Numbered from the stretch's first letter, positions 25,569 to 34,799 are shown. The stretch is 50,373 nucleotides of DNA from Bacteroidota bacterium (GCA_005884665.1 VBAT01000021.1:1-50373), one strand, 5' to 3'. The notes: generated from the sequence alone by a model not told the origin. A program made the numbers and translations.

Positions 25569-26189
25569 TCAATCAGCAGCATCCAATATTTTTAGTTTTA
25601 CCAATTCTTCCCTGAGCTGAGCTGGATTTTGAAAATGGATGCCTTTTATTCCAACAGCTTCCGCTCCTTTTACATTCCGCAAACTATCGTCGATAAACAG
25701 GGCTTCGGAAGGGTTGACATGATACCGGTCCAGGAGTATTTTATAGAATTCTGGGAAAGGCTTTCTTGTTTTCTCTTCACCGCTTACCACTCTCCCATCA
25801 AACCAATGCAGGAAATTATAGCGTACCAGTGCAATATCAAAAAGACCAGCCTGCCAATTGGTCAAAGCATATATCTTATATTTACCGCTTTCCTTTAACT
25901 GGCGAAGTATTTCAACGGTTTCATGAACAGGTCCTTTCAACATTTCTGTCCAGCGACCGTAAAAATCACGGATCGGCTGCTCCCAATCGGGATGCTTTTT
26001 TACCAGCTCTTCGGTAGCTTCCACAATAGATCTTCCTTCGTCCTGCTGCTCATTCCAGTCAGCGGTGCAGATGTTTTCGAAAAAATGGTTACGCTTTTCT
26101 TCTGAATCAAAATAGTCTTTGTACACGTACATCGGGCTCCAGTACACAAGCACATTCCCGAGATCGAAGATAATAGTGTTGATTGCCAT
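25569..26189 (-). CDS. HAD-superfamily phosphatase (YihX/GppA-like, subfamily IA)
   Basis: The 206-residue cytoplasmic hydrolase has HAD motif I 'IIFDLGNVLVYW' (nucleophile Asp, with Gly in place of the second Asp, as in YihX-type sugar phosphatases). It also has motif II 'YALTNW', a Lys in 'EKTRKPFPEFYKILL', and motif III/IV 'EALFIDDSLRNVKGAEAVGI'. A small helical cap lies after motif I. The substrate is unknown, perhaps a sugar phosphate. The start is the ATG at 26189, since the longer frame to 26246 adds a non-conserved leader. It lies 64 bp downstream of the GH97 gene on the same strand and is convergent with metH. Confidence 0.88.
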   Translation of the reverse strand: MAINTIIFDLGNVLVYWSPMYVYKDYFDSEEKRNHFFENICTADWNEQQDEGRSIVEATEELVKKHPDWEQPIRDFYGRWTEMLKGPVHETVEILRQLKESGKYKIYALTNWQAGLFDIALVRYNFLHWFDGRVVSGEEKTRKPFPEFYKILLDRYHVNPSEALFIDDSLRNVKGAEAVGIKGIHFQNPAQLREELVKLKILDAAD

Positions 26190-26253
26190 TGAGGTGTCTG
26201 TTGTCGGGTGTCTGTTATTATGCGCCGGGCAGTGCACAGCTGACACCTGATAT

Positions 26254-28392
26254 CTATCTGTATTCTTTAAATTTTTTTAAATCATTCGCTGTAGCAGGTA
26301 GCAGGCTAATAGCTGTTCCACCACCCGGTGCTAATTTCAATTGCAGCGAAGTTGCTTTATCCACGATAAATTTATCAATAACGTAGGCTTCAGGATTATC
26401 ATTCCAGCTGGCATTTTCGGCATCATGATAAATAGTCGCTACATATTTTTTCCCCGGATCCAAAAAATCAAGGGAAGTGGTAAAGTTTCTTGCATTTTCA
26501 TCCGTAATGGCTCCAAGGAACCAACTGGCTTTACCTTTCGCTTTCCGTGCTATGATGACATAGTCGCCCGGTTCCGCATCCAGTATCCTGGTATCATCCC
26601 AGTCAACAGCCACATCTTTGATAAACTGGAATGCATCCATATGAACTTCGTAGTTTTCGGGAAGATCAGCAGCCATCTGCAGCGGACTGTACATAGTGAC
26701 ATATAATGCCAGTTGCTTGGTCAATGTCGTATGTACCTGTTCCTTTTTTTCGGGGTTATAATAACTCATCTTGATCTTGAAAATACCGGGTGTGTAATCC
26801 ATTGGTCCGCCCATTAATCTTGTAAAAGGAAGAATCGTTTCATGATCGGGGGCATTGCCGACACTCCAGGCATTGAATTCATTTCCCCGGGCCGCTTCGC
26901 AGGCCAGCCAGTTCGGGTAGGTCCTTTGCAACCCGGTTGGCCGCACAGGTTCATGCATATCTACCATGATATGATAATTCGCGGTCTTTTGCGCTACGCG
27001 TACGTAATGCCTGATCATCCATTGACCGTCATGATGCTCGCCACGCGGGATAATTCTTCCGACATAGCCCGTTTTCACTGCATCATAACCATATTTCTTC
27101 ATAAACTTATAGGCAGTATCCATCCATCTTTCATAATTGGTAACCGAAGCCGAAGTTTCGTGATGCATAATGATCTTTACACCTTTCGACCTTGCATAGG
27201 CCGATAATCCTTTTACGTCAAAATCAGGGTAAGGCGTGACGAAATCAAATACATCTTCTTTCCAGTTGCCAAACCAGTCTTCCCAGCCTGTATTCCATCC
27301 TTCCACCAACACCGCGGGGATTCCATTCTTTGAAGCGAAATCAATATATCTTTTGACATTGGCGGTATTGGCGCCATGGGGAACCCTGGTCGCCTGTTGG
27401 GATCCAACCTGTCCACCGCTATAATCCCAGCTCGATTTGCCAACATGCATTTCCCACCATACACCTACAAACTTCTCAGGCTTGATCCAGGAAACATCTT
27501 TAATCTTTGAAGGCTCGTTCAGGTTCAATATTGTTTTTGAGGCAAGGATATCGGTTGCCTTGTCGCTGGTTATGATCGTTCGCCAGGGAGTGACAGCAGG
27601 TGCTTGCAAATAAGCCGCATTACCCACGGCATCTGGTACAAGATGAGAGCGAAATGTATTGGTAGACTTGTCGATGATGAGATTCATAGCGGGATAATTC
27701 ACCAGCGCAGCTTCGTGGATATTGATATATAAACCATCATCCGTTTTCATCATCAGCGGTGTTTGCGCAGCATTCTTGTCATAAAACGTTTTGGCGGAAA
27801 TTTCCTGCGCTTTTCCTCCACCAGTTGCATCGATCCCGCTGATACGTGTCGTATAGTAAGCAAACTCGTTTGTGTCATAATCACCCGGGATCCAGAACGT
27901 CTTGTGATCCCCTGTCATGGCAAATTGTGTGAATTCATCAGCTATCACGAAATAATTCAATTTATCCTGCTTAGGAAATTCGTAACGAAATCCAATGCCA
28001 TCATTAAAGACCCTGAATACAATTTTCAGCATAATACCGGAGCCTGTACGGTCTCTTACCTGTAAGACCAGCTGTTTGTAGTGATTACGTATCGAACTCA
28101 ACTCGCCCCAAACCGGTCTCCATGTTTCATCGGTCGAAGAAGAATCAATGGTAATGATATCGAACCTGTTTAATGAGAGCTCGGGCAATTTAAATGCAAA
28201 ACCTAGCTGGGAAGGGGCTATTACCGTCCTATTTTTGAATGAAAGATCGTAGACAACACTACCGTCATTCTTATTATTTACCGACAGACGGATATTGCCA
28301 TCCGGTGACCGGATAACAACAGACTGGTCGGCATAGGTGGTGTTTAAAAAAAGAACCGTGCAAAAAATGACAGGCAATTTTTTGAATAACAT
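26254..28392 (-). CDS. GH97 alpha-glucosidase, SusB-like inverting subfamily
   Basis: The 712-residue exported enzyme has a signal peptide (to about 21), an N-terminal beta-sandwich, a TIM barrel and a C-terminal all-beta domain. Glutamates 412 ('HHETSAS'), 481 ('DMHEPVRP'), 499 and 505 ('ACEAARGNEFN') reproduce the spacing 69-18-6 of the SusB calcium and catalytic residues 439, 508, 526 and 532. The position of the retaining-type Asp nucleophile reads 'VKTGYVG'. This predicts an inverting alpha-glucosidase acting on malto-oligosaccharides or related alpha-glucans in the periplasm. No SusC/D pair is nearby. The HAD gene follows and may share the transcript. Confidence 0.94.
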   Translation of the reverse strand: MLFKKLPVIFCTVLFLNTTYADQSVVIRSPDGNIRLSVNNKNDGSVVYDLSFKNRTVIAPSQLGFAFKLPELSLNRFDIITIDSSSTDETWRPVWGELSSIRNHYKQLVLQVRDRTGSGIMLKIVFRVFNDGIGFRYEFPKQDKLNYFVIADEFTQFAMTGDHKTFWIPGDYDTNEFAYYTTRISGIDATGGGKAQEISAKTFYDKNAAQTPLMMKTDDGLYINIHEAALVNYPAMNLIIDKSTNTFRSHLVPDAVGNAAYLQAPAVTPWRTIITSDKATDILASKTILNLNEPSKIKDVSWIKPEKFVGVWWEMHVGKSSWDYSGGQVGSQQATRVPHGANTANVKRYIDFASKNGIPAVLVEGWNTGWEDWFGNWKEDVFDFVTPYPDFDVKGLSAYARSKGVKIIMHHETSASVTNYERWMDTAYKFMKKYGYDAVKTGYVGRIIPRGEHHDGQWMIRHYVRVAQKTANYHIMVDMHEPVRPTGLQRTYPNWLACEAARGNEFNAWSVGNAPDHETILPFTRLMGGPMDYTPGIFKIKMSYYNPEKKEQVHTTLTKQLALYVTMYSPLQMAADLPENYEVHMDAFQFIKDVAVDWDDTRILDAEPGDYVIIARKAKGKASWFLGAITDENARNFTTSLDFLDPGKKYVATIYHDAENASWNDNPEAYVIDKFIVDKATSLQLKLAPGGGTAISLLPATANDLKKFKEYR

Positions 28393-28446
28393 AAAGCGGA
28401 ATTTAGAATGAGGCGAAAGTTAGTCTAAAAGAATACACGAATTCGT

Positions 28447-29190
28447 TTATCGCTTTTCAAATAGCCACCGCAAACGTTTTCTGGGTTTTATTTTATAATT
28501 AGTAGTGATATACGAGCGTATATGTTCTATTGCTTCGTCCTCGTTGTCTGTCAGCAACACCAGCGACATATCCTCTTCAGCAATGGTTCCCTGTTTGGCC
28601 ATATCGATGATGGCTTCCATTAATTCCTTGTAATAGGCTTTGCCAAAAAGCACGATAGGAAACCCGGTAATTGTTTTAGTTTGTACGAGTGTGAGGGTTT
28701 CAAAGAACTCATCCATAGTGCCAAATCCGCCAGGCATGATAATAAATGCATACGAATATTTCACCAGCATGACCTTTCGTAAAAAAAAGTATTCAAAAGT
28801 GATGGAGCGATTGAGATAAGGATTGGCTTTTTGTTCAAATGGCAACTGGATATTGCATCCAACGGATATTCCATCAGCTTCAAAAGCCCCGCGGTTTGCT
28901 GCTTCCATGATACCGGGTCCTCCGCCTGTCATCGTTGTAAAGCCTAATTGAGCTATCCGTTTACCCATCGATCTCGCCTGCTGGTAATAAATATTATCTT
29001 CTTTGAATCTTGCCGAGCCGAATACGGTGATACAGGGTCCCACGAAATGTAATGTGCGGAATCCTCTTATAAATTGCCAGAACACCTTCCAGGCAAAGGT
29101 TAATTCATATCCCCGGCTCTTGGGTCCTTCCAGGTAAACATGTTCCTTTGGTGGGATAATGGGCGCTGCCTTTTCCGTTGCTGCTTTCAT
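28447..29190 (-). CDS. LOG family protein (Rossmann fold nucleotide-binding, cytokinin phosphoribohydrolase-like)
   Basis: The 247-residue product has the LOG/TIGR00730 core: 'CITVFGSARFKEDNIYYQQAR', 'TMTGGGPGIMEAANRGAFEADG', 'SIGCNIQLPFEQ'-like and the active-site motif 'MPGGFGTMDEFFETLTLVQT'. LOG proteins hydrolyse nucleoside monophosphates between ribose and base, but physiological roles in Bacteroidota are unclear. The ATG at 29190 is preferred over one at 29238, because the longer form would overlap the divergent xth start. About 40 bp separate the two genes. Confidence 0.88.
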   Translation of the reverse strand: MKAATEKAAPIIPPKEHVYLEGPKSRGYELTFAWKVFWQFIRGFRTLHFVGPCITVFGSARFKEDNIYYQQARSMGKRIAQLGFTTMTGGGPGIMEAANRGAFEADGISVGCNIQLPFEQKANPYLNRSITFEYFFLRKVMLVKYSYAFIIMPGGFGTMDEFFETLTLVQTKTITGFPIVLFGKAYYKELMEAIIDMAKQGTIAEEDMSLVLLTDNEDEAIEHIRSYITTNYKIKPRKRLRWLFEKR

Positions 29191-29230
29191 ACTTAAATGT
29201 AAATTGCCTGACAATTTAATCATTAATACA

Positions 29231-29998
29231 ATGCGCATCGTTAGTTACAATGTTAATGGCATTCGTTCAGCGATCAACAAAGGCTTTTTAGATTGGCTGA
29301 AAACAGATCCCGCTGATGTTATCTGCCTGCAGGAAACAAAGGCAGCAAAAGAAAATGTAGATCATGACATCTTTAGCAACCTTGGTTACGAAGACTATTG
29401 GTTCAGCGCACAAAAGAAAGGATATAGTGGTGTTGCGGTATTAACCAAAATAAAACCGGACAATGTACAATACGGAACCGGGCATAAGGTAAGCGATGAT
29501 GAAGGGCGTGTTTTACAACTTGATTTTGGCGATACCAGGGTTATCAATGCCTACTTTCCATCCGGAACCACGGGAGAAGTAAGGCAAAATTTCAAATACG
29601 TATGGCTGGATGAATTCTTTGTCTACCTCGCGGAATTAAAAAAGAAATATCCTAAACTCATACTTTGCGGCGACTATAACATCGCACATAAAGAAATCGA
29701 TATCCATGATCCGAAGGGCAACAAGAAAACATCCGGTTTTTTGCCGGAAGAAAGAGCCTGGATGGACAAATTCTTCAGCCATCAGTGGATAGATGCCTTC
29801 CGCAAATTTCATCCTGAACCTCACCGGTATAGCTGGTGGAGCCAACGATTTCCTACTGTTCGTTTGCAAAACAAAGGATGGAGAATCGATTATATTAATG
29901 TTACTGAAAACTTAAAATCATCGCTTGCTGATGCCGAGATATTCCCGGATGTGAAACATTCTGACCATTGTCCGGTATATTTAAAGTTGGAATTATGA
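29231..29998 (+). CDS. xth: Exodeoxyribonuclease III / AP endonuclease
   Basis: The 255-residue protein belongs to the ExoIII/APE1 endonuclease-exonuclease-phosphatase fold. It has 'RIVSYNVNGIRSAINKGF', the metal-binding 'VICLQETKA', 'VINAYFPSG', the 'LCGDYNIAHKEIDIHDPKGNKKTSGF' active-site segment, 'RIDYINVT' and the terminal 'HSDHCPVYL' catalytic Asp-His pair. It cleaves DNA at abasic sites in base-excision repair. The start is the ATG at 29231, which begins the conserved strand; the upstream ATG at 29159 adds a non-homologous leader. It is divergent from the LOG gene. Confidence 0.94.
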   Translation: MRIVSYNVNGIRSAINKGFLDWLKTDPADVICLQETKAAKENVDHDIFSNLGYEDYWFSAQKKGYSGVAVLTKIKPDNVQYGTGHKVSDDEGRVLQLDFGDTRVINAYFPSGTTGEVRQNFKYVWLDEFFVYLAELKKKYPKLILCGDYNIAHKEIDIHDPKGNKKTSGFLPEERAWMDKFFSHQWIDAFRKFHPEPHRYSWWSQRFPTVRLQNKGWRIDYINVTENLKSSLADAEIFPDVKHSDHCPVYLKLEL

Positions 29999-30166
29999 GT
30001 TGAGCGAAGATTGACATTGGGATTATGTACAGGTTGCTCTTACAATTCGTGATGCATTCACAAAAAAATTAAATCATCCGTGCATCCGTGGCAATTTTAT
30101 AGCGTGGACTAAGAGACTAATTAACCCGTGTCGATCTGTGTGCATTCTTCACCAAAACCAATTTGT

Positions 30167-32605
30167 ATGGAAGGTTTGATGCTTCTTGTCATACTCATTC
30201 CACTTGCCTTTTTTATTTTACTATTCGTCATTCTTTCTAAAATCAGTTCAAACCAGGAGACCCTCGATGTATTGAGAAAAAGACTCGGCCAAATGAAGGA
30301 CCAGTTGTCTGATCTCGATAAACAATTAAAAGAGCTGAAAACTCGCCAGGAAATTGAGCTGGTCACTGGAGAGCAGGAAACTAAACCTAAAACGGATGTG
30401 CCGGCAATCGATAAACCCGGACAAGAACCGCCTATTATCGAAAATAGGGCATGGCGCCCCGGGAAAACATTTGCCCATGAAGAGAAAGAATCGATCCCAG
30501 CAAAGCAACCCGTTATTCCCTCACCTGTTGTGGCTAAAGAAGAATCCACGCTGACAGAGGTTGAAGAAAAAGAAACAACACGCACAGATTGGGAAAAATT
30601 CATTGGTGAAAACCTGGCAAACAAGATTGGGATCGCCGTTTTAGTGCTGGGTATTTCGTTCTTTGTAAAATTCGCCATCGATAAGAACTGGGTCAATGAG
30701 GGGGGTCGTGTAATTATCGGGCTGATCAGCGGTGCTATCCTTATTGGCTTTGCGCATTACATAAGAAATACTTACCGGTCGTTCAGTTCGGTACTGGTAG
30801 GTGGCGGGCTAACTGTTTTTTATTTCAGCGTCGCCTATGCTTTCCACCAGTATCATCTTATTAGCCAGGGGGCCGCATTTATCTTTATGGTGATCATTGC
30901 TGCCTTTGCAGTATTACTTTCTATTTTTTATAACAGGATTGAGCTGGCTGTACTTGCCACCATTGGTGGTTTTGTGACGCCATTCCTGGTAAGCACAGGC
31001 CAGAATAACTATGTGTCATTATTTACTTACCTGTGTATTTTGAATTCAGGTTTGCTGGTATTGTCCTGGTTCAAGCGGTGGAAGGCCATAAACATCATTG
31101 CACTTTTCTTTACTATTATTATATACGGAAGCTGGTTGTTCAGACAGGTTTATTTGATAGATGAGACCTTCCCCTACCGCTGGGCGATTTTTTTCGCAAC
31201 CATGTTCTATATCCTGTCTGTCGCTATCAATATTATCAATAACCTGAAGTTACAGATCCCGTTTGGAGCCTTTGATTTCATTCTGTTACTTTCAATCAAC
31301 TTTCTTTATTACGCGGCGGGTATGGTGATCCTGCAGTATTGGGATGATGGAGCAGCTAAGGGAGTGTTCACTGCATCTCTCGGCGTAGTCAATCTCCTGC
31401 TCACTTCTTTTTTCATCCGGCGAAAGCAGGTAGACAGGAATTTTATTCGTCTACTGGTCGGCCTGTCTATAACTTATATTTCTCTCGCAGCGCCCGTACA
31501 ATTAAAAGGCAATCATATTACGCTTTTCTGGGCTGCAGAATCTGTTGTATTATTCTGGTTATACCAACGTTCACGTATCGTCCTGTTAAAGACAGGCTCC
31601 CTGCTTTTATTATTCCCTTTGCTGGTTAGCCTCTTCATGGACTGGTCACAGGTGTATGGGTCGGGATCAGCAATAATCCCATTGTTCATCAACAGGGGAT
31701 TTGTAACCACGTTTGTCACCGCTGCTGCTTTCTTCTTGTATTATAAATTAATGAGGGCAGAAAAAGACGAGCCTTATTTTCCTGCCGGCCTTTCCAACAA
31801 GGCAGTCAGGACCGGCTTGCTTGTTGCCGCAATACTTCTTTCCTATTCAACAGGCGCATGGGAGATCAATTACCAGTTTATGAGCCGTTTGCCTGGCACT
31901 TCATTTTATGTAGTCTACCGGGACTTATATACTGTATTGTTTATCGTGCTGATTTTATACTTCTTCAGACGGGCACGCGGTTTTACCCTCCTGAAATTCC
32001 TCCTGACTATGGGTGGGTTTATTTTGTATTGTTATGATCTTTCATCAACCAATCTTATTTCTGGGGAAATACTTTCTAGCGGCGATCATAAAACCCATTT
32101 TTTAGCTCACTGGGCGGGTTCGGTGTTGCTTATCTGGCTATTTTATGACCTGGTTGTGTATTTCCGCAAGCAGAAGGAAGTTGTAAAGGACTATGGCGTT
32201 CCTTTTGCCTGGATTGTAGCCGGCATTATCATTTTTATTTTAAGCGCAGAGATGTATCAAATCATGCTGTGGACGACCTATCATAACGAAGAAGACCAGG
32301 TATACTGGCAAAACCTTTATTATAAAGCCGGTCTAAGTATCCTCTGGGGTTTATGTTCCTTTGGTATGATGTGGCTGGGAATGAAGTACAGTTTTAAGGC
32401 GCTCCGAATTATTTCACTCAGTTTATTCTCTGTCACGTTAATTAAATTGTTCGCTTATGATATCCAGAATATTCCACCGGGAGGAAAGATAGCCGCGTTT
32501 ATCCTGCTGGGCCTGCTGTTGTTGATCATTTCTTTTATGTACCAACGACTGAAAAAGATCCTTATTGGAGACCCGGAAAAAAATGATACTATAGCCAGGA
32601 CCTGA
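30167..32605 (+). CDS. DUF2339 large polytopic membrane protein
   Basis: The 812-residue product has one N-terminal helix, a coiled coil ('NQETLDVLRKRLGQMKDQLS' and onward) and a charged Pro/Glu-rich linker to about residue 150. The DUF2339 signature 'WEKFIGENLANKIGIAVLVLGISFFVKFAIDKNW' follows, then more than 20 closely spaced transmembrane helices. Function is unknown; the architecture suggests an envelope assembly or transport-like role. I choose the ATG at 30167, which starts directly at the first helix, over a GTG at 30128. The DUF4286 gene follows after 11 bp. Confidence 0.85.
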   Translation: MEGLMLLVILIPLAFFILLFVILSKISSNQETLDVLRKRLGQMKDQLSDLDKQLKELKTRQEIELVTGEQETKPKTDVPAIDKPGQEPPIIENRAWRPGKTFAHEEKESIPAKQPVIPSPVVAKEESTLTEVEEKETTRTDWEKFIGENLANKIGIAVLVLGISFFVKFAIDKNWVNEGGRVIIGLISGAILIGFAHYIRNTYRSFSSVLVGGGLTVFYFSVAYAFHQYHLISQGAAFIFMVIIAAFAVLLSIFYNRIELAVLATIGGFVTPFLVSTGQNNYVSLFTYLCILNSGLLVLSWFKRWKAINIIALFFTIIIYGSWLFRQVYLIDETFPYRWAIFFATMFYILSVAINIINNLKLQIPFGAFDFILLLSINFLYYAAGMVILQYWDDGAAKGVFTASLGVVNLLLTSFFIRRKQVDRNFIRLLVGLSITYISLAAPVQLKGNHITLFWAAESVVLFWLYQRSRIVLLKTGSLLLLFPLLVSLFMDWSQVYGSGSAIIPLFINRGFVTTFVTAAAFFLYYKLMRAEKDEPYFPAGLSNKAVRTGLLVAAILLSYSTGAWEINYQFMSRLPGTSFYVVYRDLYTVLFIVLILYFFRRARGFTLLKFLLTMGGFILYCYDLSSTNLISGEILSSGDHKTHFLAHWAGSVLLIWLFYDLVVYFRKQKEVVKDYGVPFAWIVAGIIIFILSAEMYQIMLWTTYHNEEDQVYWQNLYYKAGLSILWGLCSFGMMWLGMKYSFKALRIISLSLFSVTLIKLFAYDIQNIPPGGKIAAFILLGLLLLIISFMYQRLKKILIGDPEKNDTIART

Positions 32606-32616
32606 AAATTCATGAT

Positions 32617-32919
32617 ATGATCGTCTTTAATATTTCCATGAAAGTCGAGCCATCCATCGAGATGGAATGGGTATCCTGGCAAAAGGAAGAACACATTCCG
32701 CAAATTATGGCAACGGGCCAGTTTGTCGATTATAAATTCTATCGGCTGCTGGAAGAACAAACCGATGCACCAACTTATATCGTACAGTATTTCGCGCCCG
32801 ACATTCAGCATTACAACAAGTTTATTGATTCGTTTGCAGCAGATCTTCGGAAGAAAGCTTTTGATAAATGGGGGAATAAATTCGTTGCATTTCGAAGCGT
32901 CATGCAAGTTGTGAATTGA
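32617..32919 (+). CDS. DUF4286 family protein
   Basis: The 100-residue soluble protein matches the DUF4286 pattern: 'MIVFNISMKVEPSIEMEWVSWQKEEHIPQIM', 'FVDYKFYRLLEEQ', 'TYIVQYFAPDIQHYNKFI', ending with 'KWGNKFVAFRSVMQ'. This is a ferredoxin-like fold family typical of Bacteroidota with unknown function; a dimeric alpha-beta barrel is likely. It is just downstream of the DUF2339 gene and probably co-transcribed. Confidence 0.88.
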   Translation: MIVFNISMKVEPSIEMEWVSWQKEEHIPQIMATGQFVDYKFYRLLEEQTDAPTYIVQYFAPDIQHYNKFIDSFAADLRKKAFDKWGNKFVAFRSVMQVVN

Positions 32920-33151
32920 TTGTGCAAAAGAATATTTTCATTATTGTGCAGTTGGTAAACAATTGTATATTCCCCGAAATCCTTGTCCCGCCTGCATTTC
33001 AGCTTGCATACGATGAAACCCGCTACAGTAAAGGGTTTCAGAGGAATCAATTTAAAGGCCTTTACTTTCTTCAAACCCGTAAATCCCGCAAGACCCTTGC
33101 CTGACGTGGCTTCGGTGAAAATGGAGTGTGCTGAAAAAAAGAACATTTTTT

Positions 33152-33181
33152 TTTGCCAGCAATAAAATCCGTCTAATTTTG
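33152..33181 (+). promoter_or_regulatory. Promoter of the HU gene
   Basis: TTTG at 33152-33155, an 18-bp spacer and TAATTTTG at 33174-33181 match the Bacteroidota -33/-7 consensus. The start codon follows at 33216. The rest of the 296-bp interval 32920-33215 holds a TGAAACCC/GGGTTTCA hairpin (33014-33040) and a TAAAGGCCTTTA palindrome (33053-33064), but no gene that I can support. Confidence 0.7.
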
Positions 33182-33215
33182 AAGATGTTACTCAAAAACA
33201 TATAAAATCAACATT

Positions 33216-33485
33216 ATGAACAAAGCTGAATTAATCGCAAAGGTTGCCGATGATGCCGGTGTAACCAAAACCCAGGCAAATGCATCTCTTGATTCTTTTA
33301 TCGAAGCAGTTACAAAAACATTAAAAACCGGCGGGAAAGTCACTCTTGTTGGTTTTGGCACTTTTTCAGTTTCCAAAAGAGCTGCGCGCAATGGCCGCAA
33401 CCCTCAAACTGGTGAAGTAATCAAGATCAAAGCTAAAAAAGTAGCCCGCTTTAAAGCAGGTAAAGAATTAGCAGCTAAGCTGTAA
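33216..33485 (+). CDS. hup: HU family DNA-binding protein
   Basis: This 89-residue histone-like protein has the full HU fold: 'MNKAELIAKVADDAGVTKTQ', 'FIEAVTKTLKTGGKVTLVGFGTFSV' and the DNA-binding beta-arm tip 'AARNGRNPQTGEVIKI'. It packages and bends DNA in the nucleoid. Strong promoter elements upstream and a clear terminator downstream show a highly expressed monocistronic gene. Confidence 0.96.
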   Translation: MNKAELIAKVADDAGVTKTQANASLDSFIEAVTKTLKTGGKVTLVGFGTFSVSKRAARNGRNPQTGEVIKIKAKKVARFKAGKELAAKL

Positions 33486-33504
33486 CGGAAACCCTTACGT
33501 TATT

Positions 33505-33538
33505 AAAAAGCTCCATCTCGCCAGGGACGGGGCTTTTT
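33505..33538 (+). terminator. Terminator of the HU gene
   Basis: AAAAAGCTCC (33505-33514) pairs with GGGGCTTTTT (33529-33538), with one T-G pair and a 14-nt loop. The T-tract is part of the right arm. It lies 19 bp after the HU stop codon. Confidence 0.8.
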
Positions 33539-33555
33539 AATTTGCAGAAGAAGGT

Positions 33556-33563
33556 TACTTTTG
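33556..33563 (+). promoter_or_regulatory. -7 promoter element for the bTHX gene
   Basis: TACTTTTG perfectly matches TAnnTTTG. It lies behind the HU terminator and 66 bp before the bTHX start, so bTHX seems to have its own promoter. Confidence 0.45.
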
Positions 33564-33629
33564 CAATTCATTAATTATAAACCTGGTTATCCGGTACGTA
33601 TGATAACGGATACTCACTAAAACAATTTT

Positions 33630-33737
33630 ATGGGAAGAGGAGATAAAAAAACGGCCAAAGGAAAACGCTTTAAAGGATCATTTGGAAAAAGCAGGCCAAA
33701 AAAGAAAAAAACAATACCTAAAAAAAAGAAGGACTAA
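33630..33737 (+). CDS. 30S ribosomal protein bTHX (small basic peptide)
   Basis: A 35-codon frame encodes a highly basic peptide beginning MGRGDKKTAKGKRFKGSFGK and ending in Lys-rich residues with C-terminal Asp. This is the pattern of Bacteroidota 30S ribosomal protein THX, which sits in the head of the small subunit and stabilises 16S rRNA. More than 40% of residues are Lys or Arg. The gene has its own -7 element and lies between the HU terminator and a bidirectional terminator. It is easily missed because of its size. Confidence 0.85.
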   Translation: MGRGDKKTAKGKRFKGSFGKSRPKKKKTIPKKKKD

Positions 33738-33745
33738 TCTGATAA

Positions 33746-33774
33746 GTTATGGTTAGTCTCCGACTAACCATAAC
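33746..33774. terminator. Bidirectional terminator hairpin
   Basis: GTTATGGTTAGTC (33746-33758) and GACTAACCATAAC (33762-33774) form a perfect 13-bp stem with a TCC loop. It sits in the 45-bp gap between convergent genes, bTHX on plus and the coiled-coil gene on minus, and can serve both. Confidence 0.75.
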
Positions 33775-33782
33775 ATTATATC

Positions 33783-34799
33783 TTATCTATCTATTTTCCG
33801 GATCAACTGATCGCGTTCTTCGGCTGCCATATTCAACATACTTTCCAATTCCCCGATACGCTTTAGCTGTACCTCAAGCTTCTTATTAGCATCCGATACC
33901 GCCTGCAGATCATTGTTCAGCTCTTCAAGGTATGCTACCCGTTTCTGTAGTTGTTGTCTTTGGAAATTCGCTTCGCGTAATTTCTCTTCTGTTTCCAGTA
34001 GATGAGCCTGTAATTGCTGGTTATCTGACCCCAGGCTGGTAAGTTTTATTTTCTGTTCCTCAAATTCACGACCCACCTTCCGGTAACTCTCCTTGAGATC
34101 CTCGTATTCGAGGCTTAACAATTTGGATGAATTGGCCTGCGACTCCAGCTTTTGCATTTTGCTTTGCAAAACATTGAATTCGCTATATGCATTATCCAGC
34201 ATCGAGGTCATTTCTTTTGTCAGCACTTCTTTTTTCCGGATGCTGGTGATCTCCTTTTCTTTCTCAGCTAGTTTCAATCTCAATTCAGTGATCTGTAACG
34301 AGAGATCTTCATTGCTTTTCAACACTTCCCTGTTCCTTTCTTCTGTCTCTTTGAACATGTCAATATTATCCAGTAACTGGTTGATCTTTTCATTGTGGTC
34401 CCGGAGACTCTCCTGGGCCAAACGCAATTGTTCAAAATAATCGGGCTTTTCAGAAGGTGGTGCCAAAGCGGTTTTAGGAGCATTGCTGATTTCAGCCATC
34501 AACTTTTTGTTCTCCTTACGCATCTCTTCTGCTTCGATTGAATAAATGTTCAGGTTTTCTTCAGCTTCCGCCAGTTGTTCTCTTAAGTTGGCGAGCTCCT
34601 TATCTTTTAACTCAACATCGTTGAAGTAACGCAGCTTCCATTCATCCCTTATTTTAGTTGTTTCATCTTTCTCCGTCATAGATGACCGTAGGCTGCGGCG
34701 ACTGGTGATCGTAAAGTGAATAGTTATCCCCAGTATGATCGCGCCAAAGCATAGCAGGCTGATCTCAAGCACAGACAGTGAGAGGTTAAGGATGAACAT
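33783..34799 (-). CDS. Membrane-anchored coiled-coil protein of unknown function
   Basis: The 338-residue product has one N-terminal transmembrane helix (about 8-30, 'SVLEISLLCFGAIILGITIHF'). Almost uninterrupted coiled coil follows to the end, rich in Glu, Lys, Leu and Gln heptads ('LADLREQLAEAEENL'-type and 'RQQLQKRVAYLEELNNDLQ'). The coil should be cytoplasmic. No catalytic motif is seen; a scaffold or cell-shape role is possible. It is 84 bp downstream of pyrH on the same strand and may be transcribed from the pyrH promoter. Confidence 0.75.
   Translation of the reverse strand: MFILNLSLSVLEISLLCFGAIILGITIHFTITSRRSLRSSMTEKDETTKIRDEWKLRYFNDVELKDKELANLREQLAEAEENLNIYSIEAEEMRKENKKLMAEISNAPKTALAPPSEKPDYFEQLRLAQESLRDHNEKINQLLDNIDMFKETEERNREVLKSNEDLSLQITELRLKLAEKEKEITSIRKKEVLTKEMTSMLDNAYSEFNVLQSKMQKLESQANSSKLLSLEYEDLKESYRKVGREFEEQKIKLTSLGSDNQQLQAHLLETEEKLREANFQRQQLQKRVAYLEELNNDLQAVSDANKKLEVQLKRIGELESMLNMAAEERDQLIRKIDR

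Noticed and set aside
32811-33146. 111-codon minus-strand frame over the DUF4286 end and HU upstream region
   Set aside because: It overlaps a conserved gene and the HU promoter, and its product lacks recognisable features.
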